Positions 19,401 through 26,854 of a stretch of DNA of 64,000 bases are shown one piece after another. This DNA comes from an uncultured Pontibacter sp. (GTDB taxonomy: Bacteria; Bacteroidota; Bacteroidia; Cytophagales; Hymenobacteraceae). Each line of letters starts with the position of its first letter. Position 1 is the first letter of the stretch. The stretch spans positions 992,001-1,056,000 of the forward strand of contig NZ_CANMNI010000002.1 in assembly GCF_947499215.1 (NCBI RefSeq). Reading direction: 5' to 3'. Made by a program: the position numbers and the translations under genes. The notes beneath the pieces were generated by a model. The model was not told the DNA's origin. It saw only the letters and a list, made by a program, of their open reading frames with translations, and ran no database searches.

Positions 19401-19755
19401 GGTTGTACTCCTCTACCGTTATCGTCTTGCCGATATCCTCTTTCGTGATACCCAGCTCCTTCTCTACCTGCAGCTCTACGGGCAGACCGTGCGTGTCCCA
19501 GCCGCCTTTGCGGTTCACCTGAAAGCCTTTTAGGGTCTTGTAACGGCAGAAAATGTCTTTCACGGCGCGGGCCATCACGTGGTGAATACCCGGCGTACCG
19601 TTCGCCGACGGCGGTCCTTCATAAAACACGAAAGGCTTGTGCCCCTCTCTTGTCGATACTGACCGCTGGAAGATGTTATGTTCTTTCCAGTAAGCCAGTA
19701 CGTCATCGCCTACCTTGGCGTAATTCAGGTTTTTGTATTCGTTATACTTTGCCAT
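16402..19755 (-). CDS. ileS: Isoleucyl-tRNA synthetase, type 2-like, with GIHH motif
   Basis: This enzyme charges tRNA-Ile with isoleucine. The ATG at 19755 leaves a one-base gap after the stop of the upstream gene; the longer start would be GTG. It has 1117 residues. The HIGH motif region reads PPSANGTPGIHHV: the usual H-x-G-H is G56-I57-H58-H59, with the first and third positions swapped. The KMSKR motif is K659-M660-S661-K662-R663. The CP1 editing domain (with WTTTPWTLPANTALAV and a catalytic-type GTGIVHISPTFG stretch) is present. The length and the extended C-terminal domain fit IleRS2 (eukaryote-like) rather than the IleRS1 type. It is cotranscribed with the MMPL exporter gene upstream. 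Confidence 0.95.
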   Translation of the reverse strand: MAKYNEYKNLNYAKVGDDVLAYWKEHNIFQRSVSTREGHKPFVFYEGPPSANGTPGIHHVMARAVKDIFCRYKTLKGFQVNRKGGWDTHGLPVELQVEKELGITKEDIGKTITVEEYNQRCRETVMRFKSQWDDLTEKMGYWVDLDNPYITFENEYIESIWALLKRLYDKGFLYKGYTIQPYSPGAGTGLSSHELNQPGCYKMVKDTTIVAQFEVKKITRNMFLFEYEEEQVFFLAWTTTPWTLPANTALAVGKGIKYVKVRTYNPYTYEPISVILAKDLVSRFFNPKADGIPLTEYSSGDKLIPYKIVEEFTGADLAGVEYHQLMPYVQPEKPAFRVVVGDFVTTEDGTGIVHISPTFGSDDFRVAAQNDIPALMVEDENGKPMPLVDKQGRFVKEVTDFAGMYVKNYTGEDESAPDYKPTDVLIAIKLKEEGRAFKVEKYEHTYPHCWRTDKPVLYYPLDSWFIKTTAVKDRLIELNKTINWKPESTGTGRFGNWLENLVDWNLSRSRYWGTPLPIWRTEDGEEEICIGSIQQLSDEIDRAVDAGVMDAAVEINDLHRPYVDNIVLVSHSGKPMHRETDLIDVWFDSGAMPYAQWHYPLENKEIFEQNFPADYIAEGVDQTRGWFFTLHALAVMLEDSVAYKNVIANGLVLDKNGNKMSKRLGNAIDPFEMIGKYGPDAVRWYMIANAPPWDNLKFNPEGVVETQRRFFGTLQNTYSFFALYANLDNFTFAEDEVPLERRTESDRWIISKLNTLVADVDSYLEDYDPTRAARAIQDFVVDDLSNWYVRLNRKRFWKGEYNEDKMAAYQTLYTCLEVIAKLASPIAPFYAEQLYRDLNLVSGKHKEESVHLAYYPEVEHSAIDKDLEERMALAQTISSLVHSLRKKHFIKVRQPLQRILIPVLNDRTRQQIQAVEDLIMSEVNIKHVEYIDDTSGILVKKIKPNFKKLGQVFGPKMKLVAAAVQQMNQDDIAHLEREGGIELQISDEETAVLTPEDVEISSEDIPGWLVASEGRLTVALDVTITEELKQEGIARELVNRIQNLRKDSNLEVQDKIHIVLQASVQEVNAAVENFRDYIQAETQALSLELTDNVVDGTILEVDDYQVNIHIRTEAIVA

Positions 19756-19756
19756 G

Positions 19757-22249
19757 TTAAGCACTTACTTCTTCAGGTAATTCGTCTTGTAATTTCAACT
19801 TCAGCTGGTTCAGGTCAAGCTCCTCGTCCTCGTGCTCCAGATAAAACTCGTCGTAGTGCTCTATCAGGGCATACGGGTCGCGCTTGTACTTGCCGCTATC
19901 AAAGCTCATCAGCAAAGTTGGCAATATAATCAGGTTTGTGAATAATGCAATCAATAAACTCACCGACATCAGCACGCCCAAGGCCTTGGTTCCGCCAAAT
20001 TCGGAGAAGGCGAATATCACAAAACCGAAGAACAGGATGATGGACGTGTAAATCATACTCGTGCCCGCCTCCGTCAAACTGGTCGTGATGGCGCGACTCA
20101 CGTGGAACCCGTTGCTCAGCAATTCGCTGCGGTACTTGGCCAGAAAGTGAATCGAGTCGTCGATGGCTATACCTAGCGCGATGCTGAAAATGAGCGCCGT
20201 GCTCGGCTTCAGCGGTATGTTGAAAACCCCCATCAGGCCGCCTGCAATCAAAAGCGGTATCATGTTGGGAACCACCGAGATAATCACCACCCTTGCCGAT
20301 TTAAACAACAAAGCGATGACAATAGTTACCAACACAAACGCCAGCAGCAAACTCGAGCGCAGGTTGTTGATTAAGTATTCGTTTCCTTTGATGAAAAGGA
20401 GCGTCGTGCCCGTCAGGCTCACCTTGGTTTCAGCGCCTGTCTCGTCGCGGGTAAAGGTCATCGTGTTGCCCTCTTCCGTCACGGTCACGCCCTCGCCGCC
20501 GTAAATCTCGTGCAGCTCCGGTTTTATTTTGCTGATGATGAGCGTGTCGAGCTCTCTGGAACCCGCGTCAGCCACTTTCAAGGAGATACGGGCCGTCTGC
20601 CCGGTGCTGTCCACGAACGAGCGCAGGAGTCGCTGGTTGTCGCCGCTGTCCTGTTTGGCCAAGTAACTGAACACAAAGTTGCGCTCGGTATTGTCCGGCA
20701 GTCGGTAGGAATTCGGGTCGCCTTCGTAGAAAGCCTGCGTCGCCGTCTTCACCAAGCCCACTATAGAAATAGGCGCTGACAGAATTGGCTGTGTGCGCAG
20801 GAAGTCTTCGAGCTGGTTGAGCTTGTTCAGGTTCGGCAGCCGCATGACGCCTTGCTTTATACCGGTGTCCACGATAATCTCGAGCGGCATCACCCCACTG
20901 AAGTGGTGCTCAAAAAAGGCCAAATCCGCATTCACGCTACTCTCGGCTGGCAGGTCGTCCACCATGTACGAGACTGTCTTCACCTTGTAGATACCCCAGA
21001 ATGAAGCTAGCAACGCCACAATGGTAAAGAAGTAGACCAAGTGTCGCTTGTGGTGCACGATGTGGTCCAGAAACTCCAGAAACTTGTTGAGCGGCTTGGC
21101 ATCGAGGTGGCGCAGCTGCCGTGGCGTTGGCGGCGGCAGGTACGAGAACACCACCGGTATCAGCACGATACTGATGATGTACGTCACAAAGATGTTGATG
21201 CCGGCTACGATACCAAATTCATACAGGATAGCCACATGCGTGAAAGTGAACACGATAAAGCCAATCGCCGTGGTCGTGTTGGTCACCAGATTCACTACCC
21301 CAATTTTGCTGATGACCCGCGCCAGCGCCATGATTTTGTTGCCGTGCCTGCGGTAGTCGTAGTGGTAGCGGGTGAGTAGGTAGGTGGTGTTAGGTATACC
21401 TATCACCACCAGTATAGCAGGTATAAGCCCTGTGAGAAGCGAGATTTTATAGTCGAGTATCGCCAGCGTACCGAGCACCCACACCACCACCATGCTGATC
21501 ATGAGTAACGGGAAGATAACGGCGTAGAACGAGCGGAAGAAGATGAAGAGCGTAATGCCTGTCACCAGCAAGGCCAGCACCAGAAACATCTTCATCTCGG
21601 CCGCCACCTTGGTCGTCATGACGGCACGCACAAAAGGCAAGCCCGCATAATGCAGCTTTATGCCTGTTTTCTTGGCGAAAGCCTCGGTATGCGCCATCAC
21701 ATCGTCCATCACCTGCACCCGCCGTGCGGAATTCAGGTAGGCTGGATCAACTGTAACAGCCAGTAGGGTCGCTCCTGTCTTCTGGTTGATAATCTGTCCG
21801 TCGTAGAAGCCCTGATTGCGCACCACCCGCAGCATGCTGTCGAGCTGCACCTGCGTCTGCGGCATGGGGTTGAAGATGGGTGCCGTGGTGAACTTACGGT
21901 CGGCAGTATCTTTTACGACCTGTATCAGGTTAGGCAGCGAGATAACGGCCTTTACTCCTTCTACCGTGTTCAGCTCGTCCGATAGATTCTTTAGCTCTTG
22001 AAAGTTCTCCAGCTTATAAGCTTTGGTACTTTGCATGCCCACCACGAGAATGTTGCCATCTTCGCCGAAGGTCTCTTTGAAACGCTGGAAATATACCATG
22101 TCAGGGTCATCCGGCGACACGACATTGGCGAAATCATACGACATCTCTGCGTCTTTGGCCTTGTAGCCCATAAACGCAGTAAGCAAAGCAAGCAGGATGA
22201 GCAATCTCAGCCTGTTTTTAATAATGAAAATGGCAATCTTATTCCACAT
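19757..22249 (-). CDS. MMPL/RND-superfamily exporter
   Basis: This is an 830-residue membrane protein of about 12 helices arranged as two six-helix halves. Each half has a large extracytoplasmic loop (about 60-220 and 430-610) and an SSD-like helix bundle (GIPNTTYLLTRYHYD, then NTTTAIGFIVFTFT; second copy IALGIAIDDSIHFLAKY). It belongs to the RND/MMPL superfamily; the best-studied members move lipids or hopanoid-like compounds across the inner membrane by proton motive force. The substrate is unknown. ATG at 22249 is chosen over the TTG further upstream. A -7 element sits at 22267-22274. The stop is one base before the ileS start, so the two genes are an operon. Confidence 0.8.
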   Translation of the reverse strand: MWNKIAIFIIKNRLRLLILLALLTAFMGYKAKDAEMSYDFANVVSPDDPDMVYFQRFKETFGEDGNILVVGMQSTKAYKLENFQELKNLSDELNTVEGVKAVISLPNLIQVVKDTADRKFTTAPIFNPMPQTQVQLDSMLRVVRNQGFYDGQIINQKTGATLLAVTVDPAYLNSARRVQVMDDVMAHTEAFAKKTGIKLHYAGLPFVRAVMTTKVAAEMKMFLVLALLVTGITLFIFFRSFYAVIFPLLMISMVVVWVLGTLAILDYKISLLTGLIPAILVVIGIPNTTYLLTRYHYDYRRHGNKIMALARVISKIGVVNLVTNTTTAIGFIVFTFTHVAILYEFGIVAGINIFVTYIISIVLIPVVFSYLPPPTPRQLRHLDAKPLNKFLEFLDHIVHHKRHLVYFFTIVALLASFWGIYKVKTVSYMVDDLPAESSVNADLAFFEHHFSGVMPLEIIVDTGIKQGVMRLPNLNKLNQLEDFLRTQPILSAPISIVGLVKTATQAFYEGDPNSYRLPDNTERNFVFSYLAKQDSGDNQRLLRSFVDSTGQTARISLKVADAGSRELDTLIISKIKPELHEIYGGEGVTVTEEGNTMTFTRDETGAETKVSLTGTTLLFIKGNEYLINNLRSSLLLAFVLVTIVIALLFKSARVVIISVVPNMIPLLIAGGLMGVFNIPLKPSTALIFSIALGIAIDDSIHFLAKYRSELLSNGFHVSRAITTSLTEAGTSMIYTSIILFFGFVIFAFSEFGGTKALGVLMSVSLLIALFTNLIILPTLLMSFDSGKYKRDPYALIEHYDEFYLEHEDEELDLNQLKLKLQDELPEEVSA

Positions 22250-22266
22250 GGTCCCCAATAATTCGG

Positions 22267-22274
22267 CAAAGGTA
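22267..22274 (-). promoter_or_regulatory. Candidate -7 element TACCTTTG upstream of the MMPL gene
   Basis: The minus-strand sequence TACCTTTG fits TAnnTTTG exactly, 18 bases before the ATG at 22249, giving a leader of about 12 bases. It also carries part of the recurring TATACC-type word. No convincing -33 is visible. Confidence 0.35.
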
Positions 22275-22363
22275 AGGATTTTTAATTTTTTGTGTCGCCT
22301 TACCGTTTACCCTATCTCCCTTTTCTACAATTTCCATGGCAAAAGTATCAACCTGTTATCGAT

Positions 22364-22454
22364 TGTGGATTACTCGGCCTTACTATGAATGTATAATTTT
22401 GTCTATCAGATTCTTAAAAGAATATGGCTTCAAAGGTTAATATCTTAATCCACA
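22364..22454. repeat. Inverted pair of TAATCCACA words (22260-22611 gap)
   Basis: TGTGGATTA at 22364-22372 and TAATCCACA at 22446-22454 form a perfect 9-base inverted pair 73 bases apart. Each differs from the DnaA box consensus TTATCCACA at one position. The surrounding 350-base gap is A/T-rich and otherwise holds only the -7 element at 22267 and a terminator at 22552; the pair might be a DnaA or other protein site. Confidence 0.3.
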
Positions 22455-22551
22455 TATATTATTCACTTAATTTTACATAACAATCCAACTAACTGAGCTT
22501 TTAGGACAGAGTATTGCATGTTTTATAGTAATTAGAAAGGATTCGCCTAAA

Positions 22552-22587
22552 AACAGAATAGCCCAACTGATAACCAGTCGGGCTGTT
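22552..22587 (-). terminator. Hairpin after glyS
   Basis: AGCCCAACTG pairs with CAGTCGGGCT, with one G-U wobble, inside the longer arms AACAG / CTGTT. It lies 25 bases after the glyS stop, so it probably ends the glyS message. The T-run is short. Confidence 0.45.
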
Positions 22588-22611
22588 CCCTATACTTCTT
22601 ATACCTAGACC

Positions 22612-24114
22612 TTAGGCTAGCTTCTCGAATATGCTCTTGAAGTTAACGGCTTTGTCGATGTAACTGTGTAGCTCGCTGATTGGCATGCGCACTTGCTCAC
22701 GAGAGTCGCGGTCGCGCACCGTTACGGTGTTGTCTTCCAGCGTCTGGTGGTCTACGGCGATACAGAACGGCGTACCTATCAGGTCTTGGCGGGTATAGCG
22801 CTTGCCGATTGAGTCACGCTCTTCGTAGATCATGTTGAAGTCGTAACGCAGCGAGTTAAAGATTTCCGTTGCTTTCTCCGGCAGACCGTCTTTCTTTGTC
22901 AACGGCAGGATAGCCGCTTTTACAGGAGCTAAGGCTGGGTGGAACTTCAGGAAGGTACGGCTCTTGGTAGAATCTCCTTCTGTGATTTCTTCTTCGGTAT
23001 ACGCACTGCACAGTGTCATCAGGAACAGGCGGTCGGCGCCTACTGATGTCTCCACCACGTAAGGGATGTAGTTGCCGTATGGCTTGCCGTCCTCGTTCAG
23101 GTCGTTGTCGAAGTACTGCATTTTCTTGCGGCTCAGCTCTTGGTGCTGCGTCAAGTCGAAGTCGGTGCGGGAGTGTATACCTTCAACCTCTTTGAAACCA
23201 AACGGGAACTTGAACTCGATGTCCACGGCGGCGTTGGCGTAGTGGGCAAGTTTCTCGTGGTCATGGTAGCGCAGGCTTTCGGCAGGAATACCGATGGCTT
23301 GGTGCCACTTCTTGCGGGCTTCCTTCCACTGGTTGTACCATTCCATCTCAGTGCCAGGACGTACAAAAAACTGCATTTCCATCTGCTCGAACTCACGCAT
23401 GCGGAAGATAAATTGTCGTGCCACGATCTCGTTACGGAAGGCCTTACCGATCTGCGCGATACCAAACGGCACCTTCATGCGGCCGGTCTTCTGCACGTTC
23501 AGGAAGTTCACGAATATACCCTGAGCCGTTTCCGGGCGCAGGTAAATGGTGCTCGAATCTTCGGCCACAGAACCAACCTGCGTCGAGAACATCAGGTTGA
23601 ACTGACGCACTTCGGTCCAGTTGGTGGTGCCGGAGATCGGGCATTTGATGTCTTCACGGATGATGAGCTCGCGTACCGCGTCTAATTCCTCGGCACCCAA
23701 TAGCTTGCCCATCTCCACGAGCAACTCACTGGCTTTGTCGTAGTGGCCGTCGGCTTCGTACTGGGCGGCTTTCTCTTCAATCAAAACATCGGCACGGTAG
23801 CGCTTCTTCGAGTCCTTGTTATCAATCATCGGGTCGTTGAAGCTGTCCACGTGACCGGAGGCCTTCCAAGTATGCGGGTGCATGAAAATGGCGGCGTCTA
23901 TACCTACCACATTCTGGTGCAGCTGCGTCATGGACTTCCACCACAGGTTCTTGAGGTTGTTCTTCAGCTCTACGCCCATCTGGCCGTAATCGTACACGGC
24001 TTGCAGACCATCATAAATCTCACTTGACGGGAATACGAAGCCGTACTCCTTTGCATGCGAGATGATATCTTTCAATTGTGCGTTTTCTACAGGGGTTTTC
24101 TCTTGTGTCGCCAT
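22612..24114 (-). CDS. glyS: Glycyl-tRNA synthetase (class II, dimeric)
   Basis: This enzyme charges tRNA-Gly. The 500-residue protein from the ATG at 24114 is the single-chain alpha2-type GlyRS. Motif 1/2 regions include FNLMFSTQVG-S, STIYLRPETAQGIFVNF and IAQIGKAFRNEIVARQFIFRMREF; the motif 3 area is PYVVETSVGADRLFLM. A C-terminal anticodon-binding domain begins near residue 400 (AILPLTKKDGLPEKATEIF). Usual length is about 460-510. The upstream 15-codon extension in the longer ORF looks non-homologous, and a -7 element sits immediately before this ATG. Confidence 0.95.
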   Translation of the reverse strand: MATQEKTPVENAQLKDIISHAKEYGFVFPSSEIYDGLQAVYDYGQMGVELKNNLKNLWWKSMTQLHQNVVGIDAAIFMHPHTWKASGHVDSFNDPMIDNKDSKKRYRADVLIEEKAAQYEADGHYDKASELLVEMGKLLGAEELDAVRELIIREDIKCPISGTTNWTEVRQFNLMFSTQVGSVAEDSSTIYLRPETAQGIFVNFLNVQKTGRMKVPFGIAQIGKAFRNEIVARQFIFRMREFEQMEMQFFVRPGTEMEWYNQWKEARKKWHQAIGIPAESLRYHDHEKLAHYANAAVDIEFKFPFGFKEVEGIHSRTDFDLTQHQELSRKKMQYFDNDLNEDGKPYGNYIPYVVETSVGADRLFLMTLCSAYTEEEITEGDSTKSRTFLKFHPALAPVKAAILPLTKKDGLPEKATEIFNSLRYDFNMIYEERDSIGKRYTRQDLIGTPFCIAVDHQTLEDNTVTVRDRDSREQVRMPISELHSYIDKAVNFKSIFEKLA

Positions 24115-24118
24115 GCTG

Positions 24119-24126
24119 CAAAGATA
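24119..24126 (-). promoter_or_regulatory. Candidate -7 element TATCTTTG at the glyS start
   Basis: TATCTTTG on the minus strand fits TAnnTTTG perfectly, with its G five bases before the glyS ATG. The transcript would start at, or within a base or two of, the start codon, so the message may be leaderless. The -33 is weak. Confidence 0.35.
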
Positions 24127-24301
24127 GAAGATATAGGTGTGATTCTGCCATACGTCCATTATAGTTTTTTATTCATACAGGTTGGCACTGTACCCACTCG
24201 TGCTTAGCCATTTACAACGCTATGTCTCCAAACAGGTATATGGTTGCATCTGTTAATAATTTCTTAACATTGGATAGCCTGACCTACACACCAAATTGTC
24301 A

Positions 24302-24309
24302 TAACTTTG
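24302..24309 (+). promoter_or_regulatory. Candidate -7 element TAACTTTG
   Basis: TAACTTTG is a perfect TAnnTTTG match 34 bases before the ATG at 24343, predicting a leader of about 28 bases. The expected -33 position is only partly TTG-like. Confidence 0.4.
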
Positions 24310-24342
24310 CGACGTTTTTAAAATCTCACCCAATTTCAAAAA

Positions 24343-25479
24343 ATGGCTAAGACTAAAAAGGGTAAAAAAGTATCTGTTTCTACCCAGCCTTATAAGTTCA
24401 GAAAGCGCTTTAGCTTACTGGATGTACTTTTCCAGAAAGAGAAGAAGTTCCTTTACTTTATTGCCTTCTCTTTCATTGTAGCCGGTATCGTTTATCCGTA
24501 CGCTTCCATTGCGATGTGGGTAGGCTTCCTGTTCGCCGCTTACTCGGCTATCGCTAACGACAGTATCCAGACCATCGGTACCTTCATCGTTTCCAACGAA
24601 AAGCGGGCTTGGTACTGGCAGTGGCTCTTCATGGGTTTGATATTCCTAGGGACCGTTTTTTACAGCTGGTATATGTTCGACGGTGACGTAACCTATCAGC
24701 GTCTCTCATCGAAAGGATTTGACCAGACACCGGATAACTTTGTGTTCCTGCAACTGGCCGCACCGATCATCCTCTTGCTTCTCACCCGCTTCCGTATACC
24801 TGTCTCGACCACGTTCATGCTCCTAAGCGTGTTTACGGTAAGCTCAGGTGCCATTGTGGGCATGATCAACAAGAGTTTGTTGGGCTATGTGGCTGCTTTT
24901 GGCACGGCACTTATCCTATACCTTATCCTTTCGAAAGTGATCAAGCGCTTTGTAAAGGGCGAGGCACACGGCTTCTGGACCGTTGCGCAGTGGCTTGTCT
25001 CAGGTTTCCTGTGGCACACATGGCTGGCGCAAGATTTGGCGAACGTAGCCGTATACCTGCCACGTTCCCTTAACATCTGGGAGTTTGTCGCTTTCGCCGG
25101 TTTCATTTTCTTAGGTATGGGCTTCCTTTTCTTTAAGAAAGGTGAGAAAATACAGGAGATCATCAATGAGAAATCAGATGTGCGTGACGTGCGCAGCGCC
25201 ACTATCATTGACTTGATATACGCCATCATCCTTTACTTCTTCAAAGAGCTTAACAACATGCCAATGAGTACCACTTGGGTGTTCATCGGTTTGCTGGCAG
25301 GTCGTGAGTTAGGTATGCGTATCAGAGCGCAGGAAGGCAGCGCCAAACTTGCCAAGACTTTCGGCCTGATTGGCAAGGACATCCTGTCTGTAACCATCGG
25401 TCTTGTTATCTCGGTTATCATGGCCATCGCCATCAACCCGGTTATTCAGGAAGAGATCATTAACTTCTTCTTTAACTAA
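24343..25479 (+). CDS. PiT-like multi-pass membrane protein
   Basis: This is a 378-residue protein with about 10-11 hydrophobic segments. Two blocks resemble the inverted repeats of PiT-family phosphate/sulfate permeases: an N-D motif in YSAIANDSIQTIGTFIVSN (about residues 64-82) with a following P-V-S-T-T in RFRIPVSTTFMLLS (about 149-162), and a second block with FKELNNMPMSTTWVFIG (about 299-315). The second copy has lost the clear N-D signature. The N terminus is basic, without a cleavable signal. It may carry an anion across the inner membrane, but the function is inferred from weak motif similarity. The gene has its own promoter (24302) and terminator (25504). Confidence 0.6.
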   Translation: MAKTKKGKKVSVSTQPYKFRKRFSLLDVLFQKEKKFLYFIAFSFIVAGIVYPYASIAMWVGFLFAAYSAIANDSIQTIGTFIVSNEKRAWYWQWLFMGLIFLGTVFYSWYMFDGDVTYQRLSSKGFDQTPDNFVFLQLAAPIILLLLTRFRIPVSTTFMLLSVFTVSSGAIVGMINKSLLGYVAAFGTALILYLILSKVIKRFVKGEAHGFWTVAQWLVSGFLWHTWLAQDLANVAVYLPRSLNIWEFVAFAGFIFLGMGFLFFKKGEKIQEIINEKSDVRDVRSATIIDLIYAIILYFFKELNNMPMSTTWVFIGLLAGRELGMRIRAQEGSAKLAKTFGLIGKDILSVTIGLVISVIMAIAINPVIQEEIINFFFN

Positions 25480-25503
25480 GGTTATACTTTTGTTCTAATA
25501 TTG

Positions 25504-25540
25504 AAAATGCCCGGCGTTTGTCGGGCATTTTTGTTTTATA
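25504..25540 (+). terminator. Intrinsic terminator
   Basis: AAAATGCCCG pairs with CGGGCATTTTT across a small loop and is followed by TTGTTTTAT. It is a good rho-independent terminator for the PiT-like gene. Confidence 0.8.
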
Positions 25541-25592
25541 CCCGTCATAGCTGTGTATAGTGTTTCATAAAATCAGCTTGGAGGCTCTTATA

Positions 25593-25658
25593 ATGGCATT
25601 CCTGTTCCTTTTTTCCACAGCAGTAATTGTTTGCTGTTTCCTCCTTTCATTGGTATAG
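25593..25658 (+). CDS. Possible 21-residue hydrophobic micropeptide
   Basis: An ATG at 25593 starts a 21-codon frame ending with TAG. The translation is almost wholly hydrophobic (M-A-F-L-F-L-F-S-T-A-V-I-V, then Cys-Cys and a Leu/Val-rich end), a single-helix pattern. GGAGG lies about 8 bases upstream, unusual for this phylum. Nothing else supports it and short chance frames are frequent. Confidence 0.15.
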   Translation: MAFLFLFSTAVIVCCFLLSLV

Positions 25659-25744
25659 AGCCAACATGATTTCTTATTAATCCTCTCCTTCCTCAGAAAG
25701 ATCAACTTGACTTTATCGCTATATGCTATCGCCTGATGAAATAA

Positions 25745-25778
25745 AAAATCCCGGCTCCTTTGCAGAAACCGGGACTTG
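25745..25778 (-). terminator. Terminator after the acidic protein gene
   Basis: On the minus strand TCCCGG and CCGGGA arms (plus positions 25749-25754 and 25769-25774) enclose GTTTCTGCAAAGGAG and are followed by TTTTTTAT, a clear intrinsic terminator for the gene ending at 25797. Confidence 0.6.
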
Positions 25779-25796
25779 TGTAGCAGTGTTATTCAC

Positions 25797-26255
25797 TTAC
25801 TTCTCTGGCCAAACAACCTCTAAGTTGTCGTTGATGAAAACACCGAAGTTTACGGCGATGAGCTGGTCTTCATCGAAGTACAGGTCGATCATTTCCTTCT
25901 CGTAGGAAATGCGGGTCTCGCCCGTCTCCATTTCTTCTTCCTCTATGTCTTCGTAGCCGTGGTCAGCGAAAAGCCGTTTCAGTTGTTCTTGGCTCATCTC
26001 AAAAATACGCTCTTCCCAGAGTTTCACTTCGCGGTTGGCCGTTTCAATGCAGCTCAGTTTGTAATCATCTTCTTTGTCGAAGTATAGGGAGTAGCCTTCT
26101 TCCCAGTAGTTCCAAGCCTGATGCTCAAATTCATCTTCTTCATCAGACTCTTCAATCTCCTCAGGCTCGCCTAGTAGTTCCTCTACTTCTTCCATTGTAA
26201 GGCCAAACTTGATCTTTCCAAGCCCTTTGCCTAACCTGATTTCTTTGTTAACCAT
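25797..26255 (-). CDS. Hypothetical acidic protein (152 aa)
   Basis: I do not recognise this family. The protein is 152 residues and very acidic, with Glu-rich runs at about 30-45 and 100-110. It opens with IRLGKGLGKIKFGLTMEEVE-E-L-L-G, a pattern seen in small alpha/beta (BLIP- or SMODS-like accessory) modules, then alternates beta strands with short acidic loops. It has no signal peptide and no membrane helix, so it should be cytoplasmic. A -7 element at 26282-26289 and a terminator at 25745 make it a single-gene unit. A toxin-immunity role would fit the acidity, but nothing adjacent supports it. Confidence 0.5.
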   Translation of the reverse strand: MVNKEIRLGKGLGKIKFGLTMEEVEELLGEPEEIEESDEEDEFEHQAWNYWEEGYSLYFDKEDDYKLSCIETANREVKLWEERIFEMSQEQLKRLFADHGYEDIEEEEMETGETRISYEKEMIDLYFDEDQLIAVNFGVFINDNLEVVWPEK

Positions 26256-26281
26256 GTTGTTCTCTAGTTTTATCTTGTTTG

Positions 26282-26289
26282 CAAAGATA
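26282..26289 (-). promoter_or_regulatory. Candidate -7 element TATCTTTG
   Basis: TATCTTTG on the minus strand fits TAnnTTTG and lies 27 bases before the ATG at 26255, predicting a leader of about 22 bases. No clear -33. Confidence 0.4.
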
Positions 26290-26347
26290 TGTGATTTACT
26301 AATTTCGTCATTAAAAGGTTAATGCAGATCCTTCCTTTTCAATTTTT

Positions 26348-26854
26348 TCAGGACTCATACTTGTCCCTGAATTCCTTCATCAACAGCTGATATTCCTCGT
26401 TCTCTTTTGCCTCCTCCCACTTTGCTTTGAATATCCGTGCTGACTCCGCTTTCACAGGATCCGGGTCCAATGGTAACTGATCCCGCCCATGGGCACCGCT
26501 CTGCCCTTTCTTATCGTCCGGCACAGGTCCCTTGTATTTCTGCCCGGTGCGGTGGTTGGCATAACGGCGGGAGCGCGTATAGCCCATCTGCAAAAACTTG
26601 CGTGCCATGTCAGCGCCTACAAAGTCGTTCTGCCGCACGTAGTCCAGAAACAGCCCGTAGATATGCTCCGACGACTCGCGTGCGATCTCGGGCGTTTTAA
26701 AGCGCCAGTGCGGCAGGATCTCCGACTTATACGGTTCTACCAGTAAAACGCCCTGCTCCCCTTTCCCGATACGGTATAGCTCCGGATTTTTTCTGAAATC
26801 GGTATTATTGAAGTCCAGTTCGTAATTAAAAGTTTTCCTTTTCGGCTGTTTCAC
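26348..26854 (-). CDS. DUF4385 family protein
   Basis: The 168-residue protein carries the DUF4385 pattern: a YRIGKGEQGVLLVEPYKSEI block (about residues 26-45) then LPHWRFKTPEIARES. The middle is basic and the end acidic. It has no signal or membrane helix. The family's role is not known. The start is GTG at 26854, inside the last codons of the antiporter gene (29-base overlap), so the two genes are translationally coupled on one message. No in-frame ATG exists further upstream. A fold similar to YdeI is not visible. Confidence 0.7.
   Translation of the reverse strand: MKQPKRKTFNYELDFNNTDFRKNPELYRIGKGEQGVLLVEPYKSEILPHWRFKTPEIARESSEHIYGLFLDYVRQNDFVGADMARKFLQMGYTRSRRYANHRTGQKYKGPVPDDKKGQSGAHGRDQLPLDPDPVKAESARIFKAKWEEAKENEEYQLLMKEFRDKYES

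Noticed and set aside
23140-23685. Plus-strand frame of 181 codons opposite glyS
   Set aside because: glyS is a solid gene; the frame is an antisense shadow with no motif.
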